Part shown: positions 6,229 through 14,557 of the stretch, in pieces | Layout of the letters: each line of letters starts with the position of its first letter | Numbering within the stretch: the stretch's first letter is position 1 | Source: an uncultured Collinsella sp. | GTDB taxonomy: Bacteria > Actinomycetota > Coriobacteriia > Coriobacteriales > Coriobacteriaceae | Reading direction: 5' to 3' | Assembly (NCBI GenBank): GCA_900545075.1 | Contig: UQXT01000021.1 | Location: forward strand, 1-26,266 | Length of the DNA: 26,266 nucleotides | The notes under the pieces: generated by a model | Seen by the model: only the letters and a program-made list of their open reading frames with translations | The model's database searches: none | What the model was told of the DNA's origin: nothing | Position numbers and translations under genes: made by a program

Positions 6229-8088
6229 CTACTCCTCGCCCTCGAGCTTCTCGCTCGCCTCGAGCCACGCCGTCTCCAGCTCGTCCATGGTGGCGTGGGC
6301 CTCGTCGATCTTTGCCTGCTGCTCGCCCAGCGCCGTGTAGTTGGTGGGGTCGACCTGGACCATCGCGGCCTCGGCCTCCTCCACACGAGCGCGCTGCGTT
6401 TCCATCTTGCGCTCGAGCGAGCTCACCTCGCGGCGAAGCTTCTGGCGCTCGGCATTGGAAAGGCCATTGGGCTGACCGCTCGACTTGGGCTTTTCGGCCG
6501 CAGCTGCCGCGGTACCGGTGTCGAACGTACCGGTCTTGGCACTCGGTGCGCCCACGGGCTCGCCCTCGGCAGTGGCGTTGCACAGGCGCAGGTACTGGTC
6601 CACGCCGCCGGGCATATGCGTCAGGTGGCCGTCGAGCAGCGCCCACTGCTGGTCGGTCACGCGCTCCATCAAAAAGCGGTCGTGCGTCACCAGAATCAGC
6701 GTGCCGGGCCAGCCGTCGAGCAGGTCCTCGACAATCGCGAGCATGTCGGTATCCAGGTCGTTGCCGGGCTCGTCCAGGATGAGCACGTTGGGCTCGTCCA
6801 GGATCGTCAGCAGCAGCGACAGGCGACGGCGCTGGCCGCCCGAAAGATCACCGATGCGGCTCCAGAGCTGCTGCGTCGTAAAGCCCAGGCGCTCGCAGAG
6901 CTTCTCGGGCGAAGTCTCCTTGCCGTCGATGACGTAGTACTTCTTATAGTTGCCGAGCACCTCGCGGATCGTGTCGCCCATGTAGGGTTCGAGCTCCTCG
7001 AGCTGCTGCGACAGCACGCCAAAGCGCACCGTCTGGCCAATCTTCACACGGCCGCGCGTGGGCTCAATCTTGCCCTGGATCACATCGAGCAGTGTCGACT
7101 TGCCAGCGCCGTTCTCGCCCAAAAGACCATAGCGGTCGCCCGCGCCGATGAGCCAGGTCACGTCGGAGAGCACCTGCTTGGGCGCGCCATCGGTATCCGT
7201 ATAGCCGGCGTCGACGTCGACCACGTCGATAACCTGCTTGCCTAGGCGGCTCACGGCGAGACGCTTGAGCTCCAACTCGTCACGCACGGGCGGTACGTCG
7301 GCGATGAGTTCGCGAGCGGCATCCACGCGAAACTTGGGCTTGGTGGAACGGGCTTGGGCGCCACGGCTCAGCCACGCGAGCTCCTTGCGAGACATGTTGC
7401 GACGACGCTCCTCGGTGACGGCGGCCATGCGGTCGCGCTCTACGCGCTGCAGGATGTATGCCGAGTAACCGCCCTCGAAGGGATCGACCTGGCCGTCGTG
7501 GACCTCCCACATGCTGGTGCAGACCTCGTCCAAGAACCAGCGGTCGTGCGTGACCACGAGCATGGCGCCCTGGCCGCGCTGCCAGCGGGCCTTTAAGTGA
7601 CGCGCGAGCCAGTTGATGGTGCGCATGTCCAGGTGGTTGGTGGGCTCGTCGAGCATGAGCACGTCGTAGTCGCCAATCAGCAGGCGCGCGAGGTCCACGC
7701 GGCGGCGCTGACCGCCCGAAAGCTCGCCCACCGTGCCCTCCCAGGGCACATCGCTAATGAGACCGGCGAGGATCTGGCGCGTACGCGGACTCGACGCCCA
7801 CTCATACTCGGGCGTGTCGCCCACGACGGCATGATGCACGGTATCGGTGTCGACAAGTTGGTCCTTTTGGCCGAGCAGACCGATCGTGGTGCCTCGGCGA
7901 TGCGTCACGCGGCCATCGTCGGGCTCCAGCGTGCCGGCGAGCACGCTCAGCAGCGTCGACTTGCCGTCGCCGTTTTTACCGACAATACCAATGCGGTCGC
8001 CCTCGCCCACGCCGAGCGTCACGCTATCGAAAATATGCTTGGTGGGAAACTCTAGGTTGATGGAATCGCATCCCAAAAGAATCGCCAT
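6229..8088 (-). CDS. ABC-F family ATPase, Uup-like
   Basis: This 619-residue protein has two ABC domains and no membrane segments, the ABC-F architecture of ribosome-associated factors. The first domain has Walker A GKNGDGKST (37-45), ELSGGQRRR and MLDEPTNHLD. The second has GENGAGKST, DLSGGQRRR and ILDEPGNDLD, where Gly replaces the usual Thr. The C-terminus (about the last 70 residues) is a charged coiled coil (SLERKMETQRARVEEAE), as in Uup. ABC-F proteins act at the ribosomal E site to resolve stalls or protect from antibiotics; Uup-like members are housekeeping. An upstream extension of the frame to 8244 is rejected because AAGGAGC lies about 12 nt before the ATG at 8088. The HAD phosphatase gene follows directly. 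Confidence 0.93.
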   Translation of the reverse strand: MAILLGCDSINLEFPTKHIFDSVTLGVGEGDRIGIVGKNGDGKSTLLSVLAGTLEPDDGRVTHRRGTTIGLLGQKDQLVDTDTVHHAVVGDTPEYEWASSPRTRQILAGLISDVPWEGTVGELSGGQRRRVDLARLLIGDYDVLMLDEPTNHLDMRTINWLARHLKARWQRGQGAMLVVTHDRWFLDEVCTSMWEVHDGQVDPFEGGYSAYILQRVERDRMAAVTEERRRNMSRKELAWLSRGAQARSTKPKFRVDAARELIADVPPVRDELELKRLAVSRLGKQVIDVVDVDAGYTDTDGAPKQVLSDVTWLIGAGDRYGLLGENGAGKSTLLDVIQGKIEPTRGRVKIGQTVRFGVLSQQLEELEPYMGDTIREVLGNYKKYYVIDGKETSPEKLCERLGFTTQQLWSRIGDLSGGQRRRLSLLLTILDEPNVLILDEPGNDLDTDMLAIVEDLLDGWPGTLILVTHDRFLMERVTDQQWALLDGHLTHMPGGVDQYLRLCNATAEGEPVGAPSAKTGTFDTGTAAAAAEKPKSSGQPNGLSNAERQKLRREVSSLERKMETQRARVEEAEAAMVQVDPTNYTALGEQQAKIDEAHATMDELETAWLEASEKLEGEE

Positions 8089-8148
8089 ATGCCCTGCTCC
8101 TTCGTAGAAATTCAACGTTGTCCATGATAGCAGCGAGCCCCACCCCAA

Positions 8149-8183
8149 ACCACCACGAAGGTGCCTGTCCCCTTTGTGGTGGT
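8149..8183. repeat. GGGAC-type hairpin
   Basis: The arms 8149-8161 (ACCACCACGAAGG) and 8171-8183 form a 13-bp stem with one G-T pair and the loop TGCCTGTCC. On the minus strand the apex reads GGGGACAGGCACC, a member of the window-wide GGGAC family. It lies between pstB and the ABC-F gene. Confidence 0.7.
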
Positions 8184-8200
8184 CGCTTCGGTCGCAGAGC

Positions 8201-8237
8201 AAAAAGGCGGGCCATCTCCCGCAAGAGATGACCCGCC
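8201..8237 (-). terminator. Intrinsic terminator of the pst operon
   Basis: The arms 8206-8218 and 8225-8237 form a 13-bp GC-rich stem with one wobble and a 6-nt loop. On the minus strand the stem is followed by TTTTT (8205-8201). It lies about 57 bp past the pstB stop, so it closes the four-gene operon. Confidence 0.88.
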
Positions 8238-8293
8238 TCTCCAATCAGTCCCGTGGCGACCGTGGCCGCCGCGGGCCTCAAGCATGTCCCGGA

Positions 8294-9166
8294 CTAGGAG
8301 AACATGCCGGTGAGGTAATCATTCAGCCGCTTATCCTTGGGCCGTTGGAAAATCTCGTCGGTCTCGTCGTACTCGACCATATCGCCCATGTAGAAGAACG
8401 CCGTGCGGTTGGACACGCGCGACGCCTGTTCCATGTTGTGCGTCACGATGACGATGGCGCGGTCGGCCACGATCGACGACATGAGGTCCTCGATCGCCAG
8501 CGTCGAGATGGGGTCGAGCGCCGAGCAGGGCTCGTCAAACAGGATCACGTCGGGGTTGAGCGCCAGCGTGCGCGCGATGCACAGACGCTGCTGCTGGCCT
8601 CCCGAAAGCGCGTAGGCACTCTTGTCGAGCTTGTCCTTGACCTCGTCCCACAGTGCCGCGCCGCGCAGACTCTCCTCGACCATGCGGTCGAGCTCGTCGC
8701 GGTCGGTGATGCCGTGGCGCTTAGGCGCAAACGTGATGTTGTCGCGAATGGACTTGCGGAACGGGTTGGGCTGTTGGAACACCATGCCAATGGAGCGACG
8801 CAGCTCGTACGTGTTCTCGGTCTTGGTATTCACGTTGCGCCCACGGTAATTGATCTCGCCCTCCACGCGGCAGCCGCGAATCTCGCGATTCATGAGGTTG
8901 AGGCTACGCAAGAAGGTCGACTTGCCGCAGCCCGAAGGCCCGATGAGCGCCGTGATCTCGCCCTTGTGAAAGTCGAGCGACGTATCGTGCAGCGCATGGT
9001 GGTCGCCATAGTACACGTTGACGTCCTTGGTGGAGAGCACAACCTCGTCGCTCACGGCCTTGCCGCTCACGCGAACGCGCTTTTCGCTCTCCCCCACGCT
9101 CGACAGGAAGTCCTGGGTCTCGGACGATGCCGCTTCGGTTGCGGGCGTTGCATTCATCTCGCTCAT
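8294..9166 (-). CDS. pstB: Phosphate ABC transporter ATP-binding protein PstB
   Basis: This 290-residue cytoplasmic ATPase powers the Pst phosphate importer. Walker A is GPSGCGKST (76-84), the Q-loop is VFQQPNPF, the signature is LSGGQQQR (187-194), Walker B is VILFDEP (207-213), and a switch His lies in VTHNMEQA. FQQPNPF, the DEPCSALDP stretch and the C-terminal RLNDYLTGMFS are typical of PstB. The first 40 residues, rich in Ser, Ala and Glu, are an extension not needed by the family. Its ATG overlaps the pstA stop (ATGA at 9166-9163), showing translational coupling. It is the last gene of the operon, and no phoU follows. Confidence 0.96.
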   Translation of the reverse strand: MSEMNATPATEAASSETQDFLSSVGESEKRVRVSGKAVSDEVVLSTKDVNVYYGDHHALHDTSLDFHKGEITALIGPSGCGKSTFLRSLNLMNREIRGCRVEGEINYRGRNVNTKTENTYELRRSIGMVFQQPNPFRKSIRDNITFAPKRHGITDRDELDRMVEESLRGAALWDEVKDKLDKSAYALSGGQQQRLCIARTLALNPDVILFDEPCSALDPISTLAIEDLMSSIVADRAIVIVTHNMEQASRVSNRTAFFYMGDMVEYDETDEIFQRPKDKRLNDYLTGMFS

Positions 9167-10089
9167 TCGGCCGTCATCTTCCTTGCCAGTTGCTTGCCCA
9201 CGATACGGGCAATTACGTTAAACAGCAGCACGCAGATCATCAGCAGTGCCGCGGTGCCCCAGACGATCTGCTGGGCCTCGGGGCTGCCCTCGCCGTAAAT
9301 CTTGTAGATGTGCACGGCGAGCGACTCACCGGGGCGGAACACGTTCCAGGCGCAAGTGGGGCTCGACAGGTTAAAGCTCAAGAAATTCAGGCGAACCGGC
9401 GAGCTCATGCCCGAGGTAAAGAGCAGCGCCGCGGCCTCGCCAAACACGCGGCCGGCCGAAAGCACGATGCCGGTCACGATGGCGGGCATGGCCTCGGGAA
9501 TCAAAATGTGCAGCGTGGCCTCCCAGCGGGTGAGGCCCATGGCCAGGCACGCATCGCGCTGGGCCTGCGGCACGTCCTCGAGTGCCTGTTGAACCACGCG
9601 CACCAGGATGGGGATGTTGAACATGGTGAGCGCGACGGCACCGGAAATGATGGAGTACTTCCAGCCCAGCTGCACCGAGAACACCAGAAAACCGAACATG
9701 CCGACGACGATGGAAGGCAGCGAGGACAAGGTCTCGATAGCGGTGGAGGCGATGTCGCGGACGGGTCCGTCGGGTGCGTACTCGACCAGGAAGACCGCGC
9801 CGCCCAAGCTGATGGGCACCGAGATGGCCAGGGTGATCAGCAGCAGATAGAACGAGTCGAACAGCTGGTAGAGCACGCCGCCCTGGGTTCCGTTGGCGCG
9901 CGCGGGCTGCGTGAGAAATCCCGGCTGGATCAGCGTCGAAATGCCCTCGAACAGGATATAGGCCACCATGGCAACGACAATGAGCATGACAATGGCGACG
10001 ATCGCCGTCAGCACGCCCGTGGCGATGCGGTCCTGCTTTTGGACGCGCCCGAGTCTCGCCTCGTCGGTATGGATGCGCGTGCTAGCCAC
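9163..10089 (-). CDS. pstA: Phosphate ABC transporter permease PstA
   Basis: This 308-residue inner-membrane permease forms the translocation channel with PstC. It has about six hydrophobic helices, starting with IVAIVMLIVVAMVAYILF. The coupling loop EDVPQAQRDACLAMGLTRWEAT is the standard EAA-type contact with PstB. I take the GTG at 10089 as the start: AAGGGGG and GAAGG lie upstream at good spacing, whereas the TTG at 10113 has no ribosome binding site. That start overlaps pstC by 8 bp. Members of this family are co-expressed with pstS, pstC and pstB, as seen here, and the four genes are in that order. Confidence 0.94.
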   Translation of the reverse strand: MASTRIHTDEARLGRVQKQDRIATGVLTAIVAIVMLIVVAMVAYILFEGISTLIQPGFLTQPARANGTQGGVLYQLFDSFYLLLITLAISVPISLGGAVFLVEYAPDGPVRDIASTAIETLSSLPSIVVGMFGFLVFSVQLGWKYSIISGAVALTMFNIPILVRVVQQALEDVPQAQRDACLAMGLTRWEATLHILIPEAMPAIVTGIVLSAGRVFGEAAALLFTSGMSSPVRLNFLSFNLSSPTCAWNVFRPGESLAVHIYKIYGEGSPEAQQIVWGTAALLMICVLLFNVIARIVGKQLARKMTAE

Positions 10090-10990
10090 GAGCCTTCGCC
10101 CCCTTGCGGCCAATGAGATGGATGATCAGGATGAAGATGAGGCTCATGCCCATCAACAGCAGACCAAGCGCCCACAGAACATCGTCCTGGGCCGAGCCCT
10201 CGGCATAGACTGCCATGGACGTGGTGAGCGTGGTGGTGATGGTCGAGGCCGGCGACAGCAGCGACGTCGGCATGGCCTCGATGCCGCCGATAACCATGCG
10301 CACGGCGAGCGTCTCGCCAAAGGCGCGGGTCATGCCCAGGATGACCGCAGTCATGAGCGACGGCATGGCAGACTTGAGCACCACGTGCCAGATGGTCTGC
10401 CAGCGGGTGTAGCCCAGCGCGAGCGAGCCCTGACGGTAGCTATCGGGCACGGCACGCAGGCCATCGACCGAAAGCGTGGTCATGGTCGGCAGGATCATGA
10501 CGGCCAGCACGATGGCGCCGGGCAAGATGCCCAGACCCGTGCTCACATGGAAAACGCTCTTCATAAGGCCGACGACCACGTGAAAGCCAATCAGTCCAAA
10601 GACGACCGAGGGAATGCCGGTCAAAAGCTCAATAAGCGGCTGAAAGACCTTGGAACCAAACTTAGGGCTAATCTCGACTGCAAAGATGGCAGAGCCGATG
10701 GCGATGGGCAGCGCGATGAGCGTGGAGAGCACCATGACCGCAAACGAGGTGACAATCAGGGGCAGGGCGCCGGTGTAAGGCAGACCGTTTTCGGCTGTGT
10801 TAGCCAGGTCCCACTTGGTACCAGTGAAGAACTCGACGACCGAAACGCCATCCTTAACAAAAGCCGAGAGGCCCTTTTGGGCGACCATGAAGATAAGCGC
10901 GGCAACAACAAGCGTCACGAGCGCTACGCACGCGCCCGTGACGCCCAGGCCCACGTTCTCAAGGTCGCGCTTTGGCAGCTGTTTTGCCAT
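10082..10990 (-). CDS. pstC: Phosphate ABC transporter permease PstC
   Basis: This 302-residue membrane protein is the second permease half of the Pst importer. The first helix is about residues 12-35, followed by a periplasmic-type loop containing GVSVVEFFTGTKWDLA, as usual for PstC. The cytoplasmic EAA-like loop reads RAVPDSYRQGSLALGYTRWQT and would dock with PstB. Last-helix residues (LIFILIIHLIGRKG) end in a basic tail. The ATG at 10990 has GGAAAGG upstream. The gap to pstS is 25 bp and it overlaps pstA, so the four genes form one transcript. Sequence similarity between PstC and PstA is low, but the FTGTKWDL-type loop separates them. Confidence 0.95.
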   Translation of the reverse strand: MAKQLPKRDLENVGLGVTGACVALVTLVVAALIFMVAQKGLSAFVKDGVSVVEFFTGTKWDLANTAENGLPYTGALPLIVTSFAVMVLSTLIALPIAIGSAIFAVEISPKFGSKVFQPLIELLTGIPSVVFGLIGFHVVVGLMKSVFHVSTGLGILPGAIVLAVMILPTMTTLSVDGLRAVPDSYRQGSLALGYTRWQTIWHVVLKSAMPSLMTAVILGMTRAFGETLAVRMVIGGIEAMPTSLLSPASTITTTLTTSMAVYAEGSAQDDVLWALGLLLMGMSLIFILIIHLIGRKGAKARG

Positions 10991-11015
10991 TGCAAACCTT
11001 TCCGGGGGCGATTGC

Positions 11016-11954
11016 TTATTTAGCAGAGACCTTGCCGCTGGCGTCCTTGACGACCTTCATGGCAGAGACGGGGATGAAGCCCTGCTCCTCGACAAGCTTG
11101 CCCTGGACGTCGTCGGAAAGCATAAAGTCCAGGAAGGCCTTGGTGGCCTCGTCTGCGTCCTTGGCGCAGTACATGTGCTCGGTAGCCCAGATCTTGAAGG
11201 AGTCGTCGGTGACGTTCTTGCTCTTGGGCTCGACGCCCTCAACCTTGACGGCGTTGAACTTGGAGTCGTCGAAGTGCGAGAAGTCCAGGTAGGAGATGGC
11301 GTTGTCGGTACTGGCCATCTGGGTCTGGACGTCGCCGGACTTGTCGAGCTCGGCGTCGCCCTTAAAGTCGACGGCCTCGTCGCCAAAGACGGCGGCCTCG
11401 AAGGTGGCGCGGGTACCGGAGCCGGCCTTGCGGTTGAGGACGACGATGGTGGCGTCGTCGCCGCCGACCTCCTTCCAGTTGGTGATCTGGCCGGAGAAGA
11501 TGCCCTTGAGCTGCTCGAGGGACAGATCGTCGACCGTCACGTTCTTGGAGACGACGGGGCCCATGCCCACGACGGCGACCTCGTGGTCGACGAGGTTCTT
11601 GACCTGGTCGGCCTCGAGCTTGGTCTCGGCGAAGACGTCGGAGTTACCGATGGTGACGGTGCCGGCGGCGACAGCGGTCAGGCCCTTGCCCGAACCGTTG
11701 CCCGAGCCGGAGACGGAGACGTCCGGGTTGGCATCCATGAACTTCTCGGCAGCGGCCTCGACGAGAGCCTGGAACGAGGAGGCGCCGTCGTAGGTCACCT
11801 CACCGGAGACGGACTCGGCAGCAGCGGCGCTACCCTCGGCAGCGGTGTCGGCGGCATTGGAACCACCGCAGCCAACAAGACCGAGTCCGACGATGCTGGC
11901 AAGACCACCAGCGAGGCCGAGGAACTGACGACGAGAATAAGCCTGATCGAGCAT
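11016..11954 (-). CDS. pstS: Phosphate-binding lipoprotein PstS
   Basis: This 312-residue extracytoplasmic substrate-binding lipoprotein hands phosphate to PstCA. I start at the ATG at 11954 (GAAAGGAAG upstream) rather than at 12044, because this gives a clean signal sequence: SRRQFLG with R8-R9, a hydrophobic stretch (13-27), and the lipobox LVGC with lipidated C29. The twin-arginine pattern suggests Tat export, less common than Sec export for PstS. Ser/Ala-rich linker residues follow. The mature part has phosphate-binding protein motifs such as the GSGNGSGKGLTAVAAG loop and GSGTRATFEAAVF. The C-terminus ends with a Lys-rich VKDASGKVSAK. First gene of pstSCAB; a possible PHO box lies upstream. 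Confidence 0.95.
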   Translation of the reverse strand: MLDQAYSRRQFLGLAGGLASIVGLGLVGCGGSNAADTAAEGSAAAAESVSGEVTYDGASSFQALVEAAAEKFMDANPDVSVSGSGNGSGKGLTAVAAGTVTIGNSDVFAETKLEADQVKNLVDHEVAVVGMGPVVSKNVTVDDLSLEQLKGIFSGQITNWKEVGGDDATIVVLNRKAGSGTRATFEAAVFGDEAVDFKGDAELDKSGDVQTQMASTDNAISYLDFSHFDDSKFNAVKVEGVEPKSKNVTDDSFKIWATEHMYCAKDADEATKAFLDFMLSDDVQGKLVEEQGFIPVSAMKVVKDASGKVSAK

Positions 11955-12099
11955 GATCTTCCTTTCATACATGCGACTCGCGGGCACCCTGCCCGCTTTG
12001 CTGTTTGGAAAGATACGGCCCCGACCGGGCATCGCCCGCGCCAACCACGGTTTCTTACGGGCATCTGATAGACCCTTACCGCAAGCGCGACTCGGCTTT

Positions 12100-12116
12100 A
12101 CAAACGAATAACAAAC
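12100..12116 (-). promoter_or_regulatory. Candidate PHO box upstream of pstS
   Basis: On the minus strand GTTTGT occurs twice with an 11-bp period (12116-12111 and 12105-12100), about 145 bp before the pstS start. Eleven-bp direct repeats are the layout of PhoP/PhoB boxes, and actinobacterial boxes are GTTCACC-like. The repeat matches in spacing but only loosely in sequence, and no clear -10 box could be fixed. Confidence 0.35.
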
Positions 12117-12149
12117 CCGCCGCCAAGCATGGCCCGCCTTTTACACCAA

Positions 12150-12226
12150 TAAAAACAAAGTTGCGGTGAAATAGTTCCCGTTTGGCCATCAAAAGGCCCA
12201 TTCTAGGAACTATTCCACCGCAACTT
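12150..12226 (-). terminator. TTGCGGTGGAATA-family hairpin acting as terminator
   Basis: The arms 12158-12178 and 12206-12226 form a 21-bp stem with one mismatch, and an inner GGCC hairpin sits in the loop. On the minus strand the stem is followed by TTTGTTTTT (12157-12149), so it should stop transcription of the dipeptidase gene, 21 bp after its stop. The right arm (CTATTCCACCGCAACTTAGA) recurs at 15483-15502 and partly at 21003, so this is also a dispersed repeat. Confidence 0.8.
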
Positions 12227-12247
12227 AGATTGGAAAACCGCGTAATC

Positions 12248-13684
12248 TTAAAGTTCGAGCTCGTTGAGGCGCAGGATCGCCACGATATAGATCTTGAGCG
12301 CCTGCTTGAGCTGCTCCTCGTTGGCGCACTCGTTGGGGCCGTGCATCTGGCCGCCCCATGCGGGCAGCTCCAGGCCGGTCTCCTCTGGGCCAAACGAGAC
12401 GGCGCGGGCAAAGTTGCGCGCATACGTGCCGCCGCCCATGGCAAAGGGCTCGGCATGCTTGCCCGTAAACTCGTTGTAGGTATCGATAAGCGCCTTCACA
12501 GCCGGATCGTCGGCAGACACCGAGAACGGCACCTTTGCGCGACCCACGCGATACGTCACGCCAAAGCGGCCCACGAGCGGCTCGAGCTGTTCGCAGATGG
12601 TATCGGCACTGGTGCTATCGGGGAAGCGCACGTCGATGACCTGCTCAATGTAGCCATCCACCACGCGGATGACGCCGGGGTTGCACGTGAGCGGGCCAAA
12701 CGCCGCGCTCGTCGCATCGATACCCAGGCCGCGACCATAGGCGTCCGCGTGCACAAAGGCCAGAAACTTGACAAACTCGTGCTCGGCAGGCGTCAGCAGG
12801 CGCTCGTCGCGCGCACCAAACGCGTCCTCGGCCTCACGCAGATACGCCACGATGAGGCCGACGGCATTGATCGTTCCCTCGGGCATCGAGGCATGACCGC
12901 CAATGCCGTGGGCGAAAATCTGCGCATGCCCGTTATCGAGTGCCGTGATCTCCAGGCGGTCGGCATTCTCAACGGGCGCCGGCAGCTCATCGGCGGCAAT
13001 CGCAAGCTCGCAAATAGACTGCGACGGAATGGCGTTGCTCGCCTCGGCACCACTCCACGACACGATGCGCCCGCCGTCGATCTTGGAGCTCACAAACGTC
13101 GCCCCAAGCTGGCCCTTCTCGGCATTACAGACCGGGAACTCGGCATCGGGCGTAAACAGAAAGTCGGGGTTCGCGTGGTTCTCAAGATAATGGTGAACGT
13201 CGGACATGCCCACTTCCTCATCGCAGCCCAGCAGCGCGCGGAAGGTATAGCGCGGCACAATGCCGTGCTTGAGCAGGTAGGCGCCGGCGTAGAGCGACAG
13301 CACGGCCGGACCCTTGTCGTCGATTACGCCGCGGCCGAGCAGCCAGCCCTCGCGGCGCTCCATCGCAAACGGGTCGGTGTTCCAACCGGGGCCAGCGGGT
13401 ACCACGTCCACATGGCAGATAGTCGCGAGCTGCTTATCGCCGCGGCCCGGAATATCGGCGATGCCCACAAAGCCCTCGTCATCGCTCGTCTGGTAGCCGA
13501 GCTTTTGCGCAATACCGAGCGCGCAATCGAGCGCATCACGGACCGGGCGGCCAAACGGCGCACCGGGCTCCGCATCGGCAGCAACGGCCACAGACGGATA
13601 GCTCACCAGCTGCTCGATATCGGCGACGACATCTTCCCAGACCTCGTCGACATACTCGGCAACGCTCTGCTCCACCTGATTCAT
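12248..13684 (-). CDS. M20-family dipeptidase, PepV/Sapep-like
   Basis: This 478-residue cytoplasmic metallopeptidase would cleave dipeptides for nutrition. The M20 metal centre is evident: H91-V-D93 (HVDVVPAGPGW), the DDK motif at 122-124, E156-E157 (GCDEEVG) and D180 (FTPDAEFPV). The HVDVVPAGPGW loop and long mid-domain (lid) are typical of the PepV/Sapep branch, which needs Zn2+ or Mn2+. I start at 13684 because AAGGAGGT lies just upstream; the longer frame to 13729 has no ribosome binding site. It is 54 bp downstream of the HAD gene on the same strand, likely one transcript. The terminator hairpin follows the stop. Confidence 0.9.
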   Translation of the reverse strand: MNQVEQSVAEYVDEVWEDVVADIEQLVSYPSVAVAADAEPGAPFGRPVRDALDCALGIAQKLGYQTSDDEGFVGIADIPGRGDKQLATICHVDVVPAGPGWNTDPFAMERREGWLLGRGVIDDKGPAVLSLYAGAYLLKHGIVPRYTFRALLGCDEEVGMSDVHHYLENHANPDFLFTPDAEFPVCNAEKGQLGATFVSSKIDGGRIVSWSGAEASNAIPSQSICELAIAADELPAPVENADRLEITALDNGHAQIFAHGIGGHASMPEGTINAVGLIVAYLREAEDAFGARDERLLTPAEHEFVKFLAFVHADAYGRGLGIDATSAAFGPLTCNPGVIRVVDGYIEQVIDVRFPDSTSADTICEQLEPLVGRFGVTYRVGRAKVPFSVSADDPAVKALIDTYNEFTGKHAEPFAMGGGTYARNFARAVSFGPEETGLELPAWGGQMHGPNECANEEQLKQALKIYIVAILRLNELEL

Positions 13685-13738
13685 AGACGACCTCCTTACC
13701 AATGAGTGGCAGGCACGCCCGCCCCTCACATCACGTCA

Positions 13739-14401
13739 TTAGATAGCGAAAAGTTTAGCAAGCTCGGCCACCGAGTGCACCACCGCATCGGCACCCGCCG
13801 CCTCGTGCTCGCCCGGCGCCGCCGCGCCCGAATAGATGCCAATGCACGGCACGCCCATCGCGTGCGCGCCCTCCACATCGTTGAAGCGATCGCCGATCAT
13901 CACGGCATCGTCGGCCGTCGCGCCGAGCGCCGCCAGGGCATCGCGGACCGAATCGGCCTTGGTCTCGCGACCCTGCGGCGGATTCATGCCAACCACCGCC
14001 TCAAACTGAGAAAGCCCAAGCTCACGTACCATGTCGATGCACTTGGCCTCCATGCGCGACGTCGCCACGGCCATACGCTTGCCTTGGGCGACCAACCCAT
14101 CCAGCAGCTCGGGGATCCCATCGAACACGGGATACTCCTCCGGTCCCAGTTCATCAAAAAAGGCGCGATACTCGTCGGCCACCACAAGCGACTCCTCGCG
14201 GGAGAAGCCGTAAAAGTCGTGAAAGCTCTTCCACAGGGGCGGCCCGATCATGCGGCGCAGGTCACCCATCTGCGCCTCCGAAAACCCGCGCGCAGCCAGC
14301 GCCTTGCGCGTCGAGGTCATCACCGCCCGGCCCGTATCTGCCACCGTGCCGTCGAAATCGAACAGCACGACCGGCCGCCTGCATATCTCCAGTGCCTCCA
14401 T
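13739..14401 (-). CDS. HAD phosphatase, phosphoglycolate phosphatase-like
   Basis: This 220-residue HAD-superfamily hydrolase has D15-F-D17-G-T (motif I), AVATS (motif II, about 111-115), K148 in RETKADS (motif III) and GDRFND (170-175, motif IV). An alpha-helical C1 cap lies at about 25-95. This is the Gph/PpaX/beta-phosphoglucomutase-like branch; members clear phosphoglycolate or other small phosphate esters, and the real substrate is unknown. Several starts are possible: GTG at 14434, ATG at 14407 or ATG at 14401. I prefer 14401, with AGAGGA six nucleotides upstream. It is transcribed toward the dipeptidase gene and away from degV. Confidence 0.88.
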   Translation of the reverse strand: MEALEICRRPVVLFDFDGTVADTGRAVMTSTRKALAARGFSEAQMGDLRRMIGPPLWKSFHDFYGFSREESLVVADEYRAFFDELGPEEYPVFDGIPELLDGLVAQGKRMAVATSRMEAKCIDMVRELGLSQFEAVVGMNPPQGRETKADSVRDALAALGATADDAVMIGDRFNDVEGAHAMGVPCIGIYSGAAAPGEHEAAGADAVVHSVAELAKLFAI

Positions 14402-14458
14402 CGGCATTCCTCTTCCCCAGTTGACGATTTCCACACCGACACTTCAAACTGTTGGCTA

Positions 14459-14501
14459 TTCAACAATTGAACCTAGTAATGTGGAACGACTCTACTATAC
14501 T
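14459..14501 (+). promoter_or_regulatory. Putative degV promoter region
   Basis: TATACT at 14496-14501 is a good -10 box about 57 bp before the degV ATG. The only TTGAAC nearby (14467-14472) is 23 bp away, too far for a standard -35. It is part of a small palindrome (TTCAA-CAA-TTGAA, 14459-14471) that could be an operator. Confidence 0.35.
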
Positions 14502-14557
14502 TGTCGCACTTTGCTCTCAGAAGGCGGCGCGCAAGCGCCCCAACGAAAGGTGCAATT

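Noticed and set aside
5734..7245. A 503-codon plus-strand open frame across the HAD and ABC-F genes
   Set aside because: It is the complement of two clear minus-strand genes; its His/Leu/Arg-rich composition is typical of a shadow frame.
12182..13705. A 507-codon plus-strand open frame opposite the M20 dipeptidase
   Set aside because: The minus-strand frame carries the M20 metal residues and a strong ribosome binding site; this one has neither.
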